From Acetobacteraceae bacterium (GTDB lineage: Bacteria; Pseudomonadota; Alphaproteobacteria; Acetobacterales; Acetobacteraceae): a stretch of DNA of 54,582 nucleotides. The position numbers and the translations under genes were made by a program. Of the stretch, positions 17,958-26,806 are shown piece after piece. The DNA lies in NCBI GenBank assembly GCA_030041255.1, contig JASHOF010000060.1:1-54582 (forward strand), given 5' to 3'. The notes beneath the pieces are model-generated. The model was given only the letters and a program-made list of their open reading frames with translations, did not search any database and was not told where the DNA came from. Within the stretch, counting starts at the first letter, position 1, and each line of letters opens with the position of its first letter.

Positions 17958-18398
17958 ATGACCGCACCCGGCCCGGAGGGCAACCCGCCCCCCATTCGCC
18001 ACCTGCTCGAAACATCTCTCTATGTCGCGGATCCGCCGCGCGCCCAGGCGTTCTATCAGCGCCTGTTCGGGTTTCAGCTTCTGTTCGCCGATGCCCGCCT
18101 CTCCGCCCTCGCCATCCCCGGTCCCGGCGTCCTGCTTCTCTTCCGCCATGCAGCCTTCGAAAAGCCGGCCAGGACCCCGGGCGGCATCATTCCTCCCCAT
18201 GGCGGCGCCGGGCCCCTGCATCTCTGCTTCGCGATCGCTGCTTCCGACCTCGCTTCCTGGGAGGCACGCCTTGCCGCCCTCGCCATTCCGCTCGAAAGCC
18301 GCGTGCGCTGGCCACGCGGAGGCGAGAGCCTCTATTTCCGTGACCCCGACTTTCACCTCGTCGAGCTTGCCACCCCCGGCCTCTGGACGAATTACTGA
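17958..18398 (+). CDS. VOC (glyoxalase-like) family protein
   Basis: 146 residues, one or two beta-alpha-beta-beta-beta units of a vicinal oxygen chelate protein. The ETSLYVADPPRAQAFYQRLF start, PLHLCFAIAASDLASWEARL and ESLYFRDPDFHLVELATPGLW end are typical. Metal ligands are plausible at the His of LHLCF and the Glu of LVELAT. The ATG at 17946 is an alternative. Its start is only 10 bp from the divergent aldolase start, so any promoter must lie within one of the two genes. Function unknown; a fosfomycin-resistance or dioxygenase-like role cannot be told apart. Confidence 0.8.
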   Translation: MTAPGPEGNPPPIRHLLETSLYVADPPRAQAFYQRLFGFQLLFADARLSALAIPGPGVLLLFRHAAFEKPARTPGGIIPPHGGAGPLHLCFAIAASDLASWEARLAALAIPLESRVRWPRGGESLYFRDPDFHLVELATPGLWTNY

Positions 18399-18497
18399 AG
18401 CAACCGATCCGCCACCAGCCAGGCCGCCGCGCGCTCCCACGCCAGGTCGTCGTCGCACCATCCACAAAATTCCCCTCTCCCTCTGGGCCTCTTTCTT

Positions 18498-18620
18498 CCC
18501 CTCTCCCTCTGGGAGAGGGGTGAGGGTGACGGGCAGGGCCGGGGGTGAGGGTCGGGGGTGAGGGTGAATCACTCGCCGACAAAAGTGGATACGAGCCCGT
18601 GATTCACGCCCTCCGACGAT
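18498..18620 (+). repeat. Dispersed palindromic repeat, family A, copy 2
   Basis: Arms CCCCTCTCCC (18498-18507) and GGGAGAGGGG (18511-18520) around a TCT loop, then the GGTGAGGGT-rich tail. TGAATCAC (18566-18573) pairs with GTGATTCA (18599-18606), giving a second stem. A truncated first arm and loop (18472-18486) sits directly upstream, as if one unit had been interrupted or duplicated. Homologous to copy 1 over more than 100 bp. Confidence 0.82.
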
Positions 18621-18678
18621 TCCGCCTCGGGCGATCGCGCGCTGGATCAATCCGGATCCATTCGAATGAGGTCTCCGA

Positions 18679-18694
18679 TGTGATCCATGTCACA
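18679..18694 (+). promoter_or_regulatory. CRP/FNR-family binding palindrome
   Basis: TGTGATCCATGTCACA is a perfect TGTGA-N6-TCACA inverted repeat, identical in form to the CRP consensus; its inner TGA-N6-TCA is shared by CRP/FNR-family sites. It lies 82 bp before the start of the 107-residue gene and of the peroxiredoxin gene behind it, a normal activator distance. No CRP/FNR regulator is encoded in the window, so the trans factor is unknown. Confidence 0.65.
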
Positions 18695-18775
18695 GCGACC
18701 GGCAGCCAACTGCGCCAAGCTTTTTTCCTGGTGATGCGCAGAGTCGATCCGGCGCACCCCGAGGAGGCGTCCGCC

Positions 18776-19099
18776 ATGCATGCCGAAACAGCCCTCTCCT
18801 GTGCCTCTGAGTTGCCGGCCGGTCTCGCGAGCCACGCCGCCCTCGCCTGCAACGCTGCCGGAGCGGCGGAGCACCTTGCCTTCGCCGGCCGTGTTCTCGC
18901 CTTTACCTACGACGATCACGGCCACTGTGACGGCTTCGTACTCGAACTCGGCGGCAACCGGGAGCACTGCTTCGAGTGCCGCGAACCGGCCATCCAGGCC
19001 ATCCTCAGCCGCGCCTTCGTCCGTCGCCGGCCGATGACGATCCTCGCCGCCGCCGCCGCCCCCCGCCGCCCCCTCGCCATCCTTCCCGGCGAGGCATGA
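18776..19099 (+). CDS. Small Cys/His-containing hypothetical protein
   Basis: 107 residues, no recognised family. The middle carries DDHGHCDGFVLELGGNREHC followed by FECREPAIQAILSRAF, giving clustered Cys and His that could bind a metal. The C-terminal tail is Ala/Arg/Pro-rich. ATG 18776 follows GAGGAGGCG at ideal spacing. Its TGA overlaps an ATG (ATGA at 19096) in the peroxiredoxin frame, so the two genes are probably one operon behind the CRP/FNR-type site. Confidence 0.65.
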   Translation: MHAETALSCASELPAGLASHAALACNAAGAAEHLAFAGRVLAFTYDDHGHCDGFVLELGGNREHCFECREPAIQAILSRAFVRRRPMTILAAAAAPRRPLAILPGEA

Positions 19100-19188
19100 A
19101 CGCCGCCCTCCCGGCCTTCCACCGACCCGCCGCTCCGCTAAAGAGAAAAGAGAAAAGAGAGCAGAGGCTCCTCGGAAGGCAAAGCGCG

Positions 19189-19770
19189 ATGCCCGTCGTC
19201 CACGATCCGGGAACTCTTCCCGCTGACCTGCCGGTGCCGCCGGATGACGGCGCCGCCCGCCACCTTGAAGGGCGCCCGCTGCCCCCGCTCGCCCTCCCGG
19301 CCACCGACGGCTCCTCTGTCGATCTATCCGCCCTGCAGGGGCGCGCCATCGTCTTCGTCTATCCGCGCACCGGCCGCCCCGGCGAACATCCCCCGCCGGG
19401 TTGGGATGCGATTCCCGGCGCCCGCGGCTGCACCGCGCAGTGCTGTTCATTTCGCGATCATTTCCACGAGCTGCGTAAACTCGGCACCGCCCACCTGTTC
19501 GGACTCTCCACCCAGGACAGCGGCTACCAGCGGGAAGCCGCGCTCCGCCTCAACCTCCCTTTTCCCATCCTCTCCGATGCCGGACTGCGGCTCGCGCGCG
19601 CGCTCGCACTGCCGAGCTTCCAGGTCATGGGGATGACACTCCTCGCGCGCATGGTGCTCGTCATCGATGCGGGCATCATCACCAAGGTCTTTTATCCGGT
19701 GTTTCCACCCGACCAGAGCGCCCGCGAGGTCGCTGCCTGGCTCCGCAACGGCGCGTCACGCACGGACTGA
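19189..19770 (+). CDS. Peroxiredoxin, PrxQ/AhpC-TSA family
   Basis: 193 residues from the ATG that follows CGGAAGGC. The thioredoxin fold is marked by PLPPLALPATDGSSVDLSAL, IVFVYPRTGRPGEHPPPGW and the peroxidatic site GARGCTAQCCSFRDHFHEL. The site has two adjacent cysteines (Cys-Cys) after the usual one, where most PrxQ enzymes have Cys-x4-Cys. It then continues LFGLSTQDSGYQREAA and PFPILSDAGLRLARAL. An alternative start at 19096 overlaps the previous stop and would add 31 mostly basic residues. It reduces peroxides; co-location with the CRP/FNR-type site suggests redox or oxygen control. Confidence 0.85.
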   Translation: MPVVHDPGTLPADLPVPPDDGAARHLEGRPLPPLALPATDGSSVDLSALQGRAIVFVYPRTGRPGEHPPPGWDAIPGARGCTAQCCSFRDHFHELRKLGTAHLFGLSTQDSGYQREAALRLNLPFPILSDAGLRLARALALPSFQVMGMTLLARMVLVIDAGIITKVFYPVFPPDQSAREVAAWLRNGASRTD

Positions 19771-19798
19771 CTTGAGCCGCCGCGGGCGCGGCCCCCAA

Positions 19799-21106
19799 TC
19801 AGCCGGGCAAACCGTGCCGCATCGGCCGCCGCACCTCGCTCCCTCGTCCCGGAAGAGGCCGCACCCGCGGCGTTGCGGCTTCCTCGACCGGCTCGGGCGT
19901 CACTCCGAAATACGTCATGTAAGGGCCGAATTTTTCCCGCTCCGCCGCCGCGTCGAGACCGTGCTCGGCAAAGCGATAGCGTCGCGGCCCGTAGCCGCCT
20001 CCCGGTTCCGCCGCATCGGCACTGCGGATCGCCTCCGCCGCGGCCTCCGGCAGCACCATCCCGAAATGCCGATAGAGCGTTGCCACCGTCGCCGCCGGAT
20101 CGGCAACGAGATCGCGATAATGCACATGAAAGACAGGCGGCCCTGGGCCACCGCCCCGGCTTTCCGCCATCATCCGCCCGGCACCCTCGAGCCACCGCTC
20201 GCTCTCCATCCGCCCGATCTCGATCGGATCGACAGAGCGGCTGAACGGCCGGCGCAGCACTTCGGTGAGCTTGGCTACCGACAGCAGGACCTTCAGCGGA
20301 TCACGATGCACGAAGACGACCCGCGCGTCCGGATAAACGCCCCTCAGCGCCGCCAGCGCAAACAGATGATCGGGGCACTTCAAAACCCATCGCCGCCGCT
20401 CCCCCGCGCCGCCTTGATGCTGCAGGTGCTGGAGAAATCTCTTGTGCAGCCGATAGGCCGGCAAATGTCGCGCCGCCTCCTCTTCCAGCCAGCTTCGATA
20501 GGAAGGAATGCGATAGGTCGTATCGAAGCGCAGGCTGCGGAACGTGTGCGCGAGAATCTCCGTGCACTCCTGCGGCGAGCGCGCGGTGAGCCGGTGCAGC
20601 TTGCGGAATTCCGGCGCCAGCCGCTCGAACATCCGGAGCTGCCTCGCAACCCGCGCCTCGCACCGCTCTCGCCCCCGCTCCCCGGGAACGGGATAGATCG
20701 TCTCGAAGACGAGCGGCGCGCGGTTGGCCGGATCGCACACCATCATCCGGTGCAGGAACGTCGTCCCGCTGCGCGGCAGTCCGGTAATGAAGATCGGCGC
20801 CGTGATCGGCTCGCCCGCGATTGCCGGCTCGCGCCGTTCCGCCTCGTTCAGGGCCAGGAGGTTGGTGAGAAACCTGAGCGTATCCCACCGCAACGAAAGC
20901 CGCCCGACCACGCCGAGCGAGGCCTCCGCCACGCACGCATCGAGCAGGCTCTGCAGCGCCTCCGCGATCGGCTCCGCGCCGAACGCACAGCGCCCGCTCT
21001 TCCGGCACGCCAGCGCCATCAGCCGTTCCGCCGAAAAGGGCCGCCCGAGCCAGCCCGAGCGCAGAGCCGCGAAGTCCGCCGCCCGCACCACCATGCGCGC
21101 CATCAT
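19799..21106 (-). CDS. Sulfotransferase family protein
   Basis: 435 residues from the chosen ATG. The PAPS 5'-phosphosulfate loop reads FITGLPRSGTTFLHRMM, and the 3'-phosphate site resembles RVVFVHRDPLKVLLSV. YRDLVADPAATVATLYRHFG is typical of bacterial sulfotransferase-family proteins. The frame extends to 21241; ATG 21106 follows GGTGAGG and removes an Arg-rich leader of doubtful reality. It transfers sulfate from PAPS to an unknown alcohol or amine. It is convergent with the peroxiredoxin gene (28 bp gap) and divergent from the SixA-like gene. Confidence 0.85.
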   Translation of the reverse strand: MMARMVVRAADFAALRSGWLGRPFSAERLMALACRKSGRCAFGAEPIAEALQSLLDACVAEASLGVVGRLSLRWDTLRFLTNLLALNEAERREPAIAGEPITAPIFITGLPRSGTTFLHRMMVCDPANRAPLVFETIYPVPGERGRERCEARVARQLRMFERLAPEFRKLHRLTARSPQECTEILAHTFRSLRFDTTYRIPSYRSWLEEEAARHLPAYRLHKRFLQHLQHQGGAGERRRWVLKCPDHLFALAALRGVYPDARVVFVHRDPLKVLLSVAKLTEVLRRPFSRSVDPIEIGRMESERWLEGAGRMMAESRGGGPGPPVFHVHYRDLVADPAATVATLYRHFGMVLPEAAAEAIRSADAAEPGGGYGPRRYRFAEHGLDAAAEREKFGPYMTYFGVTPEPVEEAATPRVRPLPGRGSEVRRPMRHGLPG

Positions 21107-21297
21107 CGGCCGCGCCTCACCGCGCTCGCGCTCCCTCTCATCAGCGAAGACCGCACGCCCCGCTCCTCCCCGCTCCCGTGCGGCCGACATCAGCGACGCT
21201 ACCGGGATGCGCGAGCCCTGCCAAGGCCGCCACGACAGCACTCCCGATCTGTGCCAGGATATCTCCGCACCTCGGAAGAGCCGGGATCACACGGCCA

Positions 21298-21822
21298 ATG
21301 CACCAGCTCCTGCTCCTGCGCCACGCCAAATCAGCCTCGGACGAGGCCGGGATCGCCGATCGCAGCCGCCCGCTCAACCGCCGCGGCGAGCGTGCGGCGG
21401 CCGCCATCGGCCAGGCAATGACGAAGCTCTCACTCGCCCCCGACCTCATCCTCGCCTCCCCGGCGCGACGCACGATGCAGACCCTGGCCGCCCTCGCCCC
21501 GCTGCCCGCCAGCACCCGCATCGAAACGCCCGAGGCGCTCTACCTCGCCGAGGCCGAAACCCTCCTCGAGCTCCTGCGCGAGCTGCCAGAGCCGGTAGAG
21601 AGCGCGCTGGTCATCGGCCACAATCCGGGCCTGCAGGAACTCGCCGTCCTGCTCGCCCGCACCGACCCGGAGAACCCGGACGCGCGCCGCCTCGCCCAGA
21701 GCTTCCCCACCGCCGCGCTCGCCGAATTCACGCTGGCCGGAAGCTGGGCCGGGCTCGCTCCCCAGGCTTCCAGCCTGGTGCGCCTGCTGCTGCCGCGCGA
21801 CCTGCCTGAACGCGCCGCCTGA
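21298..21822 (+). CDS. SixA-like histidine phosphatase
   Basis: 174 residues. The N-terminal phosphohistidine motif is LLLLRHAKS (nucleophile His9), where RHAKS rather than RHG is typical of SixA phosphohistidine phosphatases. The second His is in SALVIGHNPGLQELAVLL, and DLILASPARRTMQT is also typical. It probably removes phosphate from phosphohistidine proteins or small phosphoesters. ATG 21298 was chosen from a frame open at 21178 because it starts the first strand. It lies 168 bp upstream of gltA. Confidence 0.87.
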   Translation: MHQLLLLRHAKSASDEAGIADRSRPLNRRGERAAAAIGQAMTKLSLAPDLILASPARRTMQTLAALAPLPASTRIETPEALYLAEAETLLELLRELPEPVESALVIGHNPGLQELAVLLARTDPENPDARRLAQSFPTAALAEFTLAGSWAGLAPQASSLVRLLLPRDLPERAA

Positions 21823-21855
21823 ACCACCCCGCGCCCGCCCCCCCGCCGGCGGCGG

Positions 21856-21884
21856 TTGCTTCGCCGCATTTCCGCACCTATTTA
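21856..21884 (+). promoter_or_regulatory. Putative sigma-70 promoter of gltA
   Basis: TTGCTT (21856-21861) and TATTTA (21879-21884) are separated by 17 bp in the short spacer between the SixA-like gene and gltA. This would leave a leader of about 100 nt before the citrate synthase ATG. It is a visual match only. Confidence 0.4.
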
Positions 21885-21990
21885 TTGCACCGCGGCATAA
21901 GTCGCCGGCTGTCGTTTCTCCCTTCCGGCGAAACCCGGCCGGGAGAAAGCGGCCCTGCTCTGCCGCCCCTGTTCGATTGGGAGAGCGCGC

Positions 21991-23290
21991 ATGAGCGGCC
22001 AGGCCAACAGCTCCGTCACCATCAACCTCGACGGCACCAACAAATCCCTGACCCTCCCGCTCCTGGCGGGCAGCATCGGTCCGGCGGTTGCCGATATCCG
22101 CAAGCTCTACGGCAACCTCGGCATCTTCACCTACGATCCGGGCTACGGCGAAACGGCGAGCTGCGAGAGCAAGATCACTTACATCGACGGCGACCAGGGC
22201 GTGCTGCTCTATCGCGGCTACCCGATCGAGGAGCTGGCCGAGCATTCGACCTTCATCGAGGTCGCCTATCTCCTGCTCAACGGGAACCTGCCGAACCGCG
22301 CCGAACTCGCCGAGTTCGACCAGGGCGTGCGCCGCCACACCATGCTGCACGAGCAGCTCCGCCGCTTCTTCGAGGGCTTCCGCCGCGATGCCCATCCGAT
22401 GGCGGTGCTGTGCGGCGTGGTCGGCGCGCTCTCCGCATTCTACCACGACAGCCTCGACATTACGAATCCGGAACATCGCCGCATCAGCGCCTTCCGCCTG
22501 ATCGCCAAGGTGCCCACCATCACCGCCTGGGCCTACAAATATGCGATCGGCCAGCCCTTCGTGTATCCGAACAACGATCTCGGCTACGCCGAGAACTTCC
22601 TCTACATGATGAATGCGGTCCCCGCCGAACCCTTCAAGGGCAGCCCGGTGCTCTCCCGCGCCATGGATCGCATCCTGACCCTGCACGCCGACCACGAGCA
22701 GAACGCCTCCACCAGCACCGTCCGGCTCGCCGGCTCCACGGGCGCCAATCCCTTCGCCTGCATCGCCGCCGGCATTGCCAGCCTCTGGGGGCCCGCGCAC
22801 GGCGGCGCCAACGAAGCGGTGCTCAAGATGCTGGGCGAGATCGGAACGGTGAAGGCGATCCCCGACTTCATCGCCAAAGTGAAGGATCGCAACAGCAACG
22901 TCCGCCTCATGGGCTTCGGCCACCGCGTCTACAAGAACTACGATCCGCGCGCCAAGATCATGCAGCGCACCTGCCACGAGGTGCTGGACGAACTCGGCAT
23001 CGCGGACGACCCGCTGCTCGACCTCGCGACCGAACTGGAACGGATCGCCCTTCAGGACGATTATTTCGTCAGCCACAAGCTCTATCCGAACGTCGATTTC
23101 TACTCCGGGATCATCCTCAAGGCGATGGGCTTCCCGACCAGCATGTTCACCGCGCTGTTCGCCGTCGCGCGCACGGTCGGCTGGGTCAGCCAGTGGAAGG
23201 AGATGATCGAGGATCCCTCGCAGCGCATCGGCCGCCCGCGCCAGCTCTATACCGGCCCCCTCCCGCGCCACTATCAGCCGCTCGAACAGC

Positions 23291-23298
<8 letters not shown>
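21991..23298 (+). CDS. gltA: Citrate synthase
   Basis: 435 residues, the Gram-negative hexameric type I form, condensing oxaloacetate and acetyl-CoA in the TCA cycle. Active-site blocks are [37 protein letters not shown] and [18 protein letters not shown] (His, His, then the Arg/Asp region), and [20 protein letters not shown] closes the site. The N-terminal [20 protein letters not shown] domain is typical of this type. ATG 21991 follows GGGAGAGCGCGC. The stop overlaps the next gene by 8 bp. An acs gene in the same window (45236) would feed acetyl-CoA to this step. Confidence 0.97.
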
Positions 23299-24229
<931 letters not shown>

Positions 24230-24636
24230 GGTCAAACCCCAATCAGCTACACCAAGTGAGGGGCGGGTTACGACCCAAGTCGGTCGTACGAGCGGGCTTG
24301 TCACGAAATCCGAAGCGGACACTCAGCGCAGTCCGGTGCCGGCGGCGTCCCGCCCAGGGGGGCTTCTCTGGCGGACGTCATCGTGGCTTGAAAGCCGACA
24401 CTGGGGTCGCGCTGACATCGGCCACGCTCGCGCCTAGAGCACACGCTGCCGGTTCGCGTATGCGGCTGGGCGCTTACGACGCGGAAGCCCCTGCGGCGCG
24501 CTTCGTTTTTGGCGGGTGCTCCCAGATCGCCGCTGCGACGGCCAGTTGACATGCCATGATCCGCTCGTTTACGGCGAGGGCGACGCTGGCGGGCCGGGCC
24601 GTCTGCGAAAAGCGCCTGAAGAGGTCGTTGGGCGGC
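24230..24636. other. Left boundary of the low-GC island, no gene recognised
   Basis: About 400 bp between the protease gene and the methyltransferase. It holds several scrambled motif-like pieces (CGAAGCGGACAC, AAAGCCGACACTG) of the kind also seen at 27660-27830 and 28515-28600. A TTGACA (24546-24551) could be a -35 element 85 bp before the methyltransferase start, but no good -10 follows. No tRNA or clear attachment-site repeat was found. The frame open from 24556 to 24636 is an upstream extension of the next gene. Confidence 0.5.
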
Positions 24637-25842
24637 ATGGGCATCAATATTACGTATATGGGAACGAAACGCGCTCTGGCTCCGGTCGTCAGCGAAGTCA
24701 TCGCGGATGCTCAGGGCGGCGCTCTACTCGACGCGTTTTCTGGAATGTGCTCGGTGGGAGAAGCGGTCGGAACAGTGCGGCAGATCTGGAATAATGATAT
24801 TCAGTACTTTGCTTCAAAAGTAGCAAGGGCACTGTTTGTTGCTTGCGATCCACCGCCTTCAGCTTTGGCCTGCGGCGACGCCCATTATGTTGCCTACAAG
24901 GCTCAGAAGGATCGGCTGATTTCCCCCTTCCGCGCGTCGATCAAGGCAGAAGATTACCTACTCCAGTCCCAGAGCTATCCGGAATTTGAGAGGCGTGCTG
25001 CACGCGTCTCCGAACAGTTGAGCCGGGATACCGCCGCTTGCCGGGTTCGATCCGCTCACCTTTTCGCAGCGACGTATTCGGGTACCTTCTTCGGGATCAG
25101 ACAAGCCATCGACGCCGACGCCATCATGGGCGCCATCAGGCTAGCGGAGAGTGACAAAAAGGTCAGTCGGGACGAGGCGCTTTGGGGAGTCGTAGGGCTC
25201 GGACGCGCACTACTTAAGATTGCCAACTCGACAGGCCATTTCGCCCAGTACCTGAAGCCGAAGGAGACGAACTACCGGCGCTACCTCACCCTGCGAAGGC
25301 GGTCGCTCTGGGCGGAATGGATAACCTCCGTCGCCGACATGTCGCCGATAGGCGATCCAATGTGGCGGAGGAAGAATAAGGCATTCCGAGGCGACGCCCT
25401 AAACCTCATTCCCCACTTAGCGCGTACGAAGGCGGACGTGGCAGTGATCTATGCCGATCCGCCATACACGGACGATCAATATTCTCGTTTCTACCATGTT
25501 CTCGACACGCTGTGTCTGTATGACTACCCGCAGGTTACCGGCGCCGGCCTCTACCGGCCAGACCGATTCACCACCCCCTTTTCGTTGAAGGCACAGGCAC
25601 CGAAGGCGCTCGCGAGCTTGATTCGCGCATGCAGTCGGACCGGAGCGGACCTAGTATTGAGCTACCCAACGAACGGTCTCGTGAAGCAAAAACAATTCGA
25701 TATCGAGGCCGCGCTGCGGACGCATTTCAGGAGCGTGGAGGTTGCACGATCTGTGCAGCACAAACACTCAACATTTGGTGCATCGAAAGGACCCGCTCGT
25801 TCTGAGGTGCTTGAACTCATCTACCTAGCGCGCTCCGCCTGA
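24637..25842 (+). CDS. Adenine-specific DNA methyltransferase (COG3392-like)
   Basis: 401 residues. N-terminal INITYMGTKRALAPVV matches the Y(I/M)GSK block of D12-class N6-adenine methylases. The SAM-binding motif is LLDAFSGMCSVGEAV (about residues 30-45), IWNNDIQYFA follows, and the catalytic motif is IYADPPYTDDQY (DPPY at 274-277), then RFYHVLDTLCLYDYP, as in COG3392 enzymes. It adds a methyl group to adenine in an unknown site. ATG 24637 is used because family proteins start right before the YMGSK block; the frame opens at 24556. It is first gene of a tight operon, 7 bp before the ParB gene. GC is well below the core. Confidence 0.87.
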   Translation: MGINITYMGTKRALAPVVSEVIADAQGGALLDAFSGMCSVGEAVGTVRQIWNNDIQYFASKVARALFVACDPPPSALACGDAHYVAYKAQKDRLISPFRASIKAEDYLLQSQSYPEFERRAARVSEQLSRDTAACRVRSAHLFAATYSGTFFGIRQAIDADAIMGAIRLAESDKKVSRDEALWGVVGLGRALLKIANSTGHFAQYLKPKETNYRRYLTLRRRSLWAEWITSVADMSPIGDPMWRRKNKAFRGDALNLIPHLARTKADVAVIYADPPYTDDQYSRFYHVLDTLCLYDYPQVTGAGLYRPDRFTTPFSLKAQAPKALASLIRACSRTGADLVLSYPTNGLVKQKQFDIEAALRTHFRSVEVARSVQHKHSTFGASKGPARSEVLELIYLARSA

Positions 25843-25849
25843 GGTCGCC

Positions 25850-26803
25850 ATGCCCGCCGCCCTACGAGAGATCTCGCCCGACAGAATAAAACGAAATCCA
25901 GAGAACCCTCGCCTGTTCTTCCGCGACGAAGAGATGGACACCTTGACAGCGTCCATCAAACGATACGGCATTCAGGTGCCACTGACCGTCTACTCGGACG
26001 GCTCCGGTTACGTCCTCATTGATGGTGAGCGCCGCTGGCGCTGCGCGAGAAAATTGAACTTGCCCCGCGTGCCGGCGCTAGTACAGGAGCAACCGTCGCG
26101 TCTCGAAAACCTACTGCTCATGTTCAACATCCATGCTCTTCGCGAGCAGTGGGATTATTTGACCATAGCTCGCAAGCTTCCTGACGTAATGGAGCTGTTC
26201 AAGCGGGAACACAATGGACGAGAACCGACCGAGGCCGAATTAAGCGAACTAACTGGGTTAACCCGGGGTCAAATACGACGGTGCCGTTTCCTTCTCGACC
26301 TCCCAAGCAAATACCGGGCGGTGTTGGAGAAGGAACTCTCACTGCCGAAGCAAATTCAAGCTCTTTCAGAAGACTTTTTCATCGAGATGGAACGCGCGCT
26401 GAAGACCGTCCAAACGCGAGTCCCGAACGCGATCCAGAACTTGAACGCGGCACGTGACGCCCTGATCGCGAAATTCCGCAAAAAGGTCATCGTTAACATC
26501 ACTGATTTCCGTAAGTTGTCGAAAATCGCGACATCTGTCAACAATATCGGTGTCAAGGAGGCGAAAGCCGTTGCCGCGCTGCGCGAGATATTTGATCCCG
26601 ACACTAAGACGGGTATCTCGGATGTGTACGCAGAGCAGTTCGAGATGCGTTACGACGAGCGAAAGGTCCTGCTCAGCGTCGAGTCGATCTATGAGTATCT
26701 GGAATACTCGCTGGAAGACGACTCCGACACCGAGATAGGGGACGAACTCAGAGCCAAGCTCGTTAAGCTGCAATCATTGATTGGGCGAGTAATGAGGTCG
26801 TAG
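25850..26803 (+). CDS. ParB N-terminal domain protein (ParB/RepB/Spo0J-like)
   Basis: 317 residues. The ParB/Srx-fold domain (about 7-80) shows NPENPRLFF, IKRYGIQVPLTVY and the nucleotide-binding box LIDGERRWRCARKL (GERRxR at 59-64). A helix-turn-helix-like segment is at about 125-152 (PTEAELSELTGLTRGQIRRC), followed by a helical C-terminal region ending in an acidic patch (EDDSDTEIGDE). In partition ParB the domain is a CTP-dependent DNA clamp, and related folds act as NTPases in modification-sensing defence systems. No ParA lies next to it, so partitioning is unlikely. It sits between the methyltransferase and HEPN genes (7 and 3 bp gaps), implying one functional unit. Confidence 0.85.
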   Translation: MPAALREISPDRIKRNPENPRLFFRDEEMDTLTASIKRYGIQVPLTVYSDGSGYVLIDGERRWRCARKLNLPRVPALVQEQPSRLENLLLMFNIHALREQWDYLTIARKLPDVMELFKREHNGREPTEAELSELTGLTRGQIRRCRFLLDLPSKYRAVLEKELSLPKQIQALSEDFFIEMERALKTVQTRVPNAIQNLNAARDALIAKFRKKVIVNITDFRKLSKIATSVNNIGVKEAKAVAALREIFDPDTKTGISDVYAEQFEMRYDERKVLLSVESIYEYLEYSLEDDSDTEIGDELRAKLVKLQSLIGRVMRS

Positions 26804-26806
26804 TGT

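Larger units (their letters stand above)
18399..18775. other. Intergenic region with hairpin repeat and a CRP/FNR-type site
   Basis: About 375 bp without a gene. It holds a truncated hairpin half-unit at 18472-18486, the full family A repeat at 18498, a stretch alignable with copy 1 to about 18620, and the palindrome at 18679. The frame open from 18545 to 18775 is an upstream extension of the next small gene and has no start signal. Confidence 0.6.

Noticed and set aside
25850-26803. Plasmid or chromosome partition parB
   Set aside because: No parA or parS-like repeats adjacent; gene lies within a methyltransferase operon.
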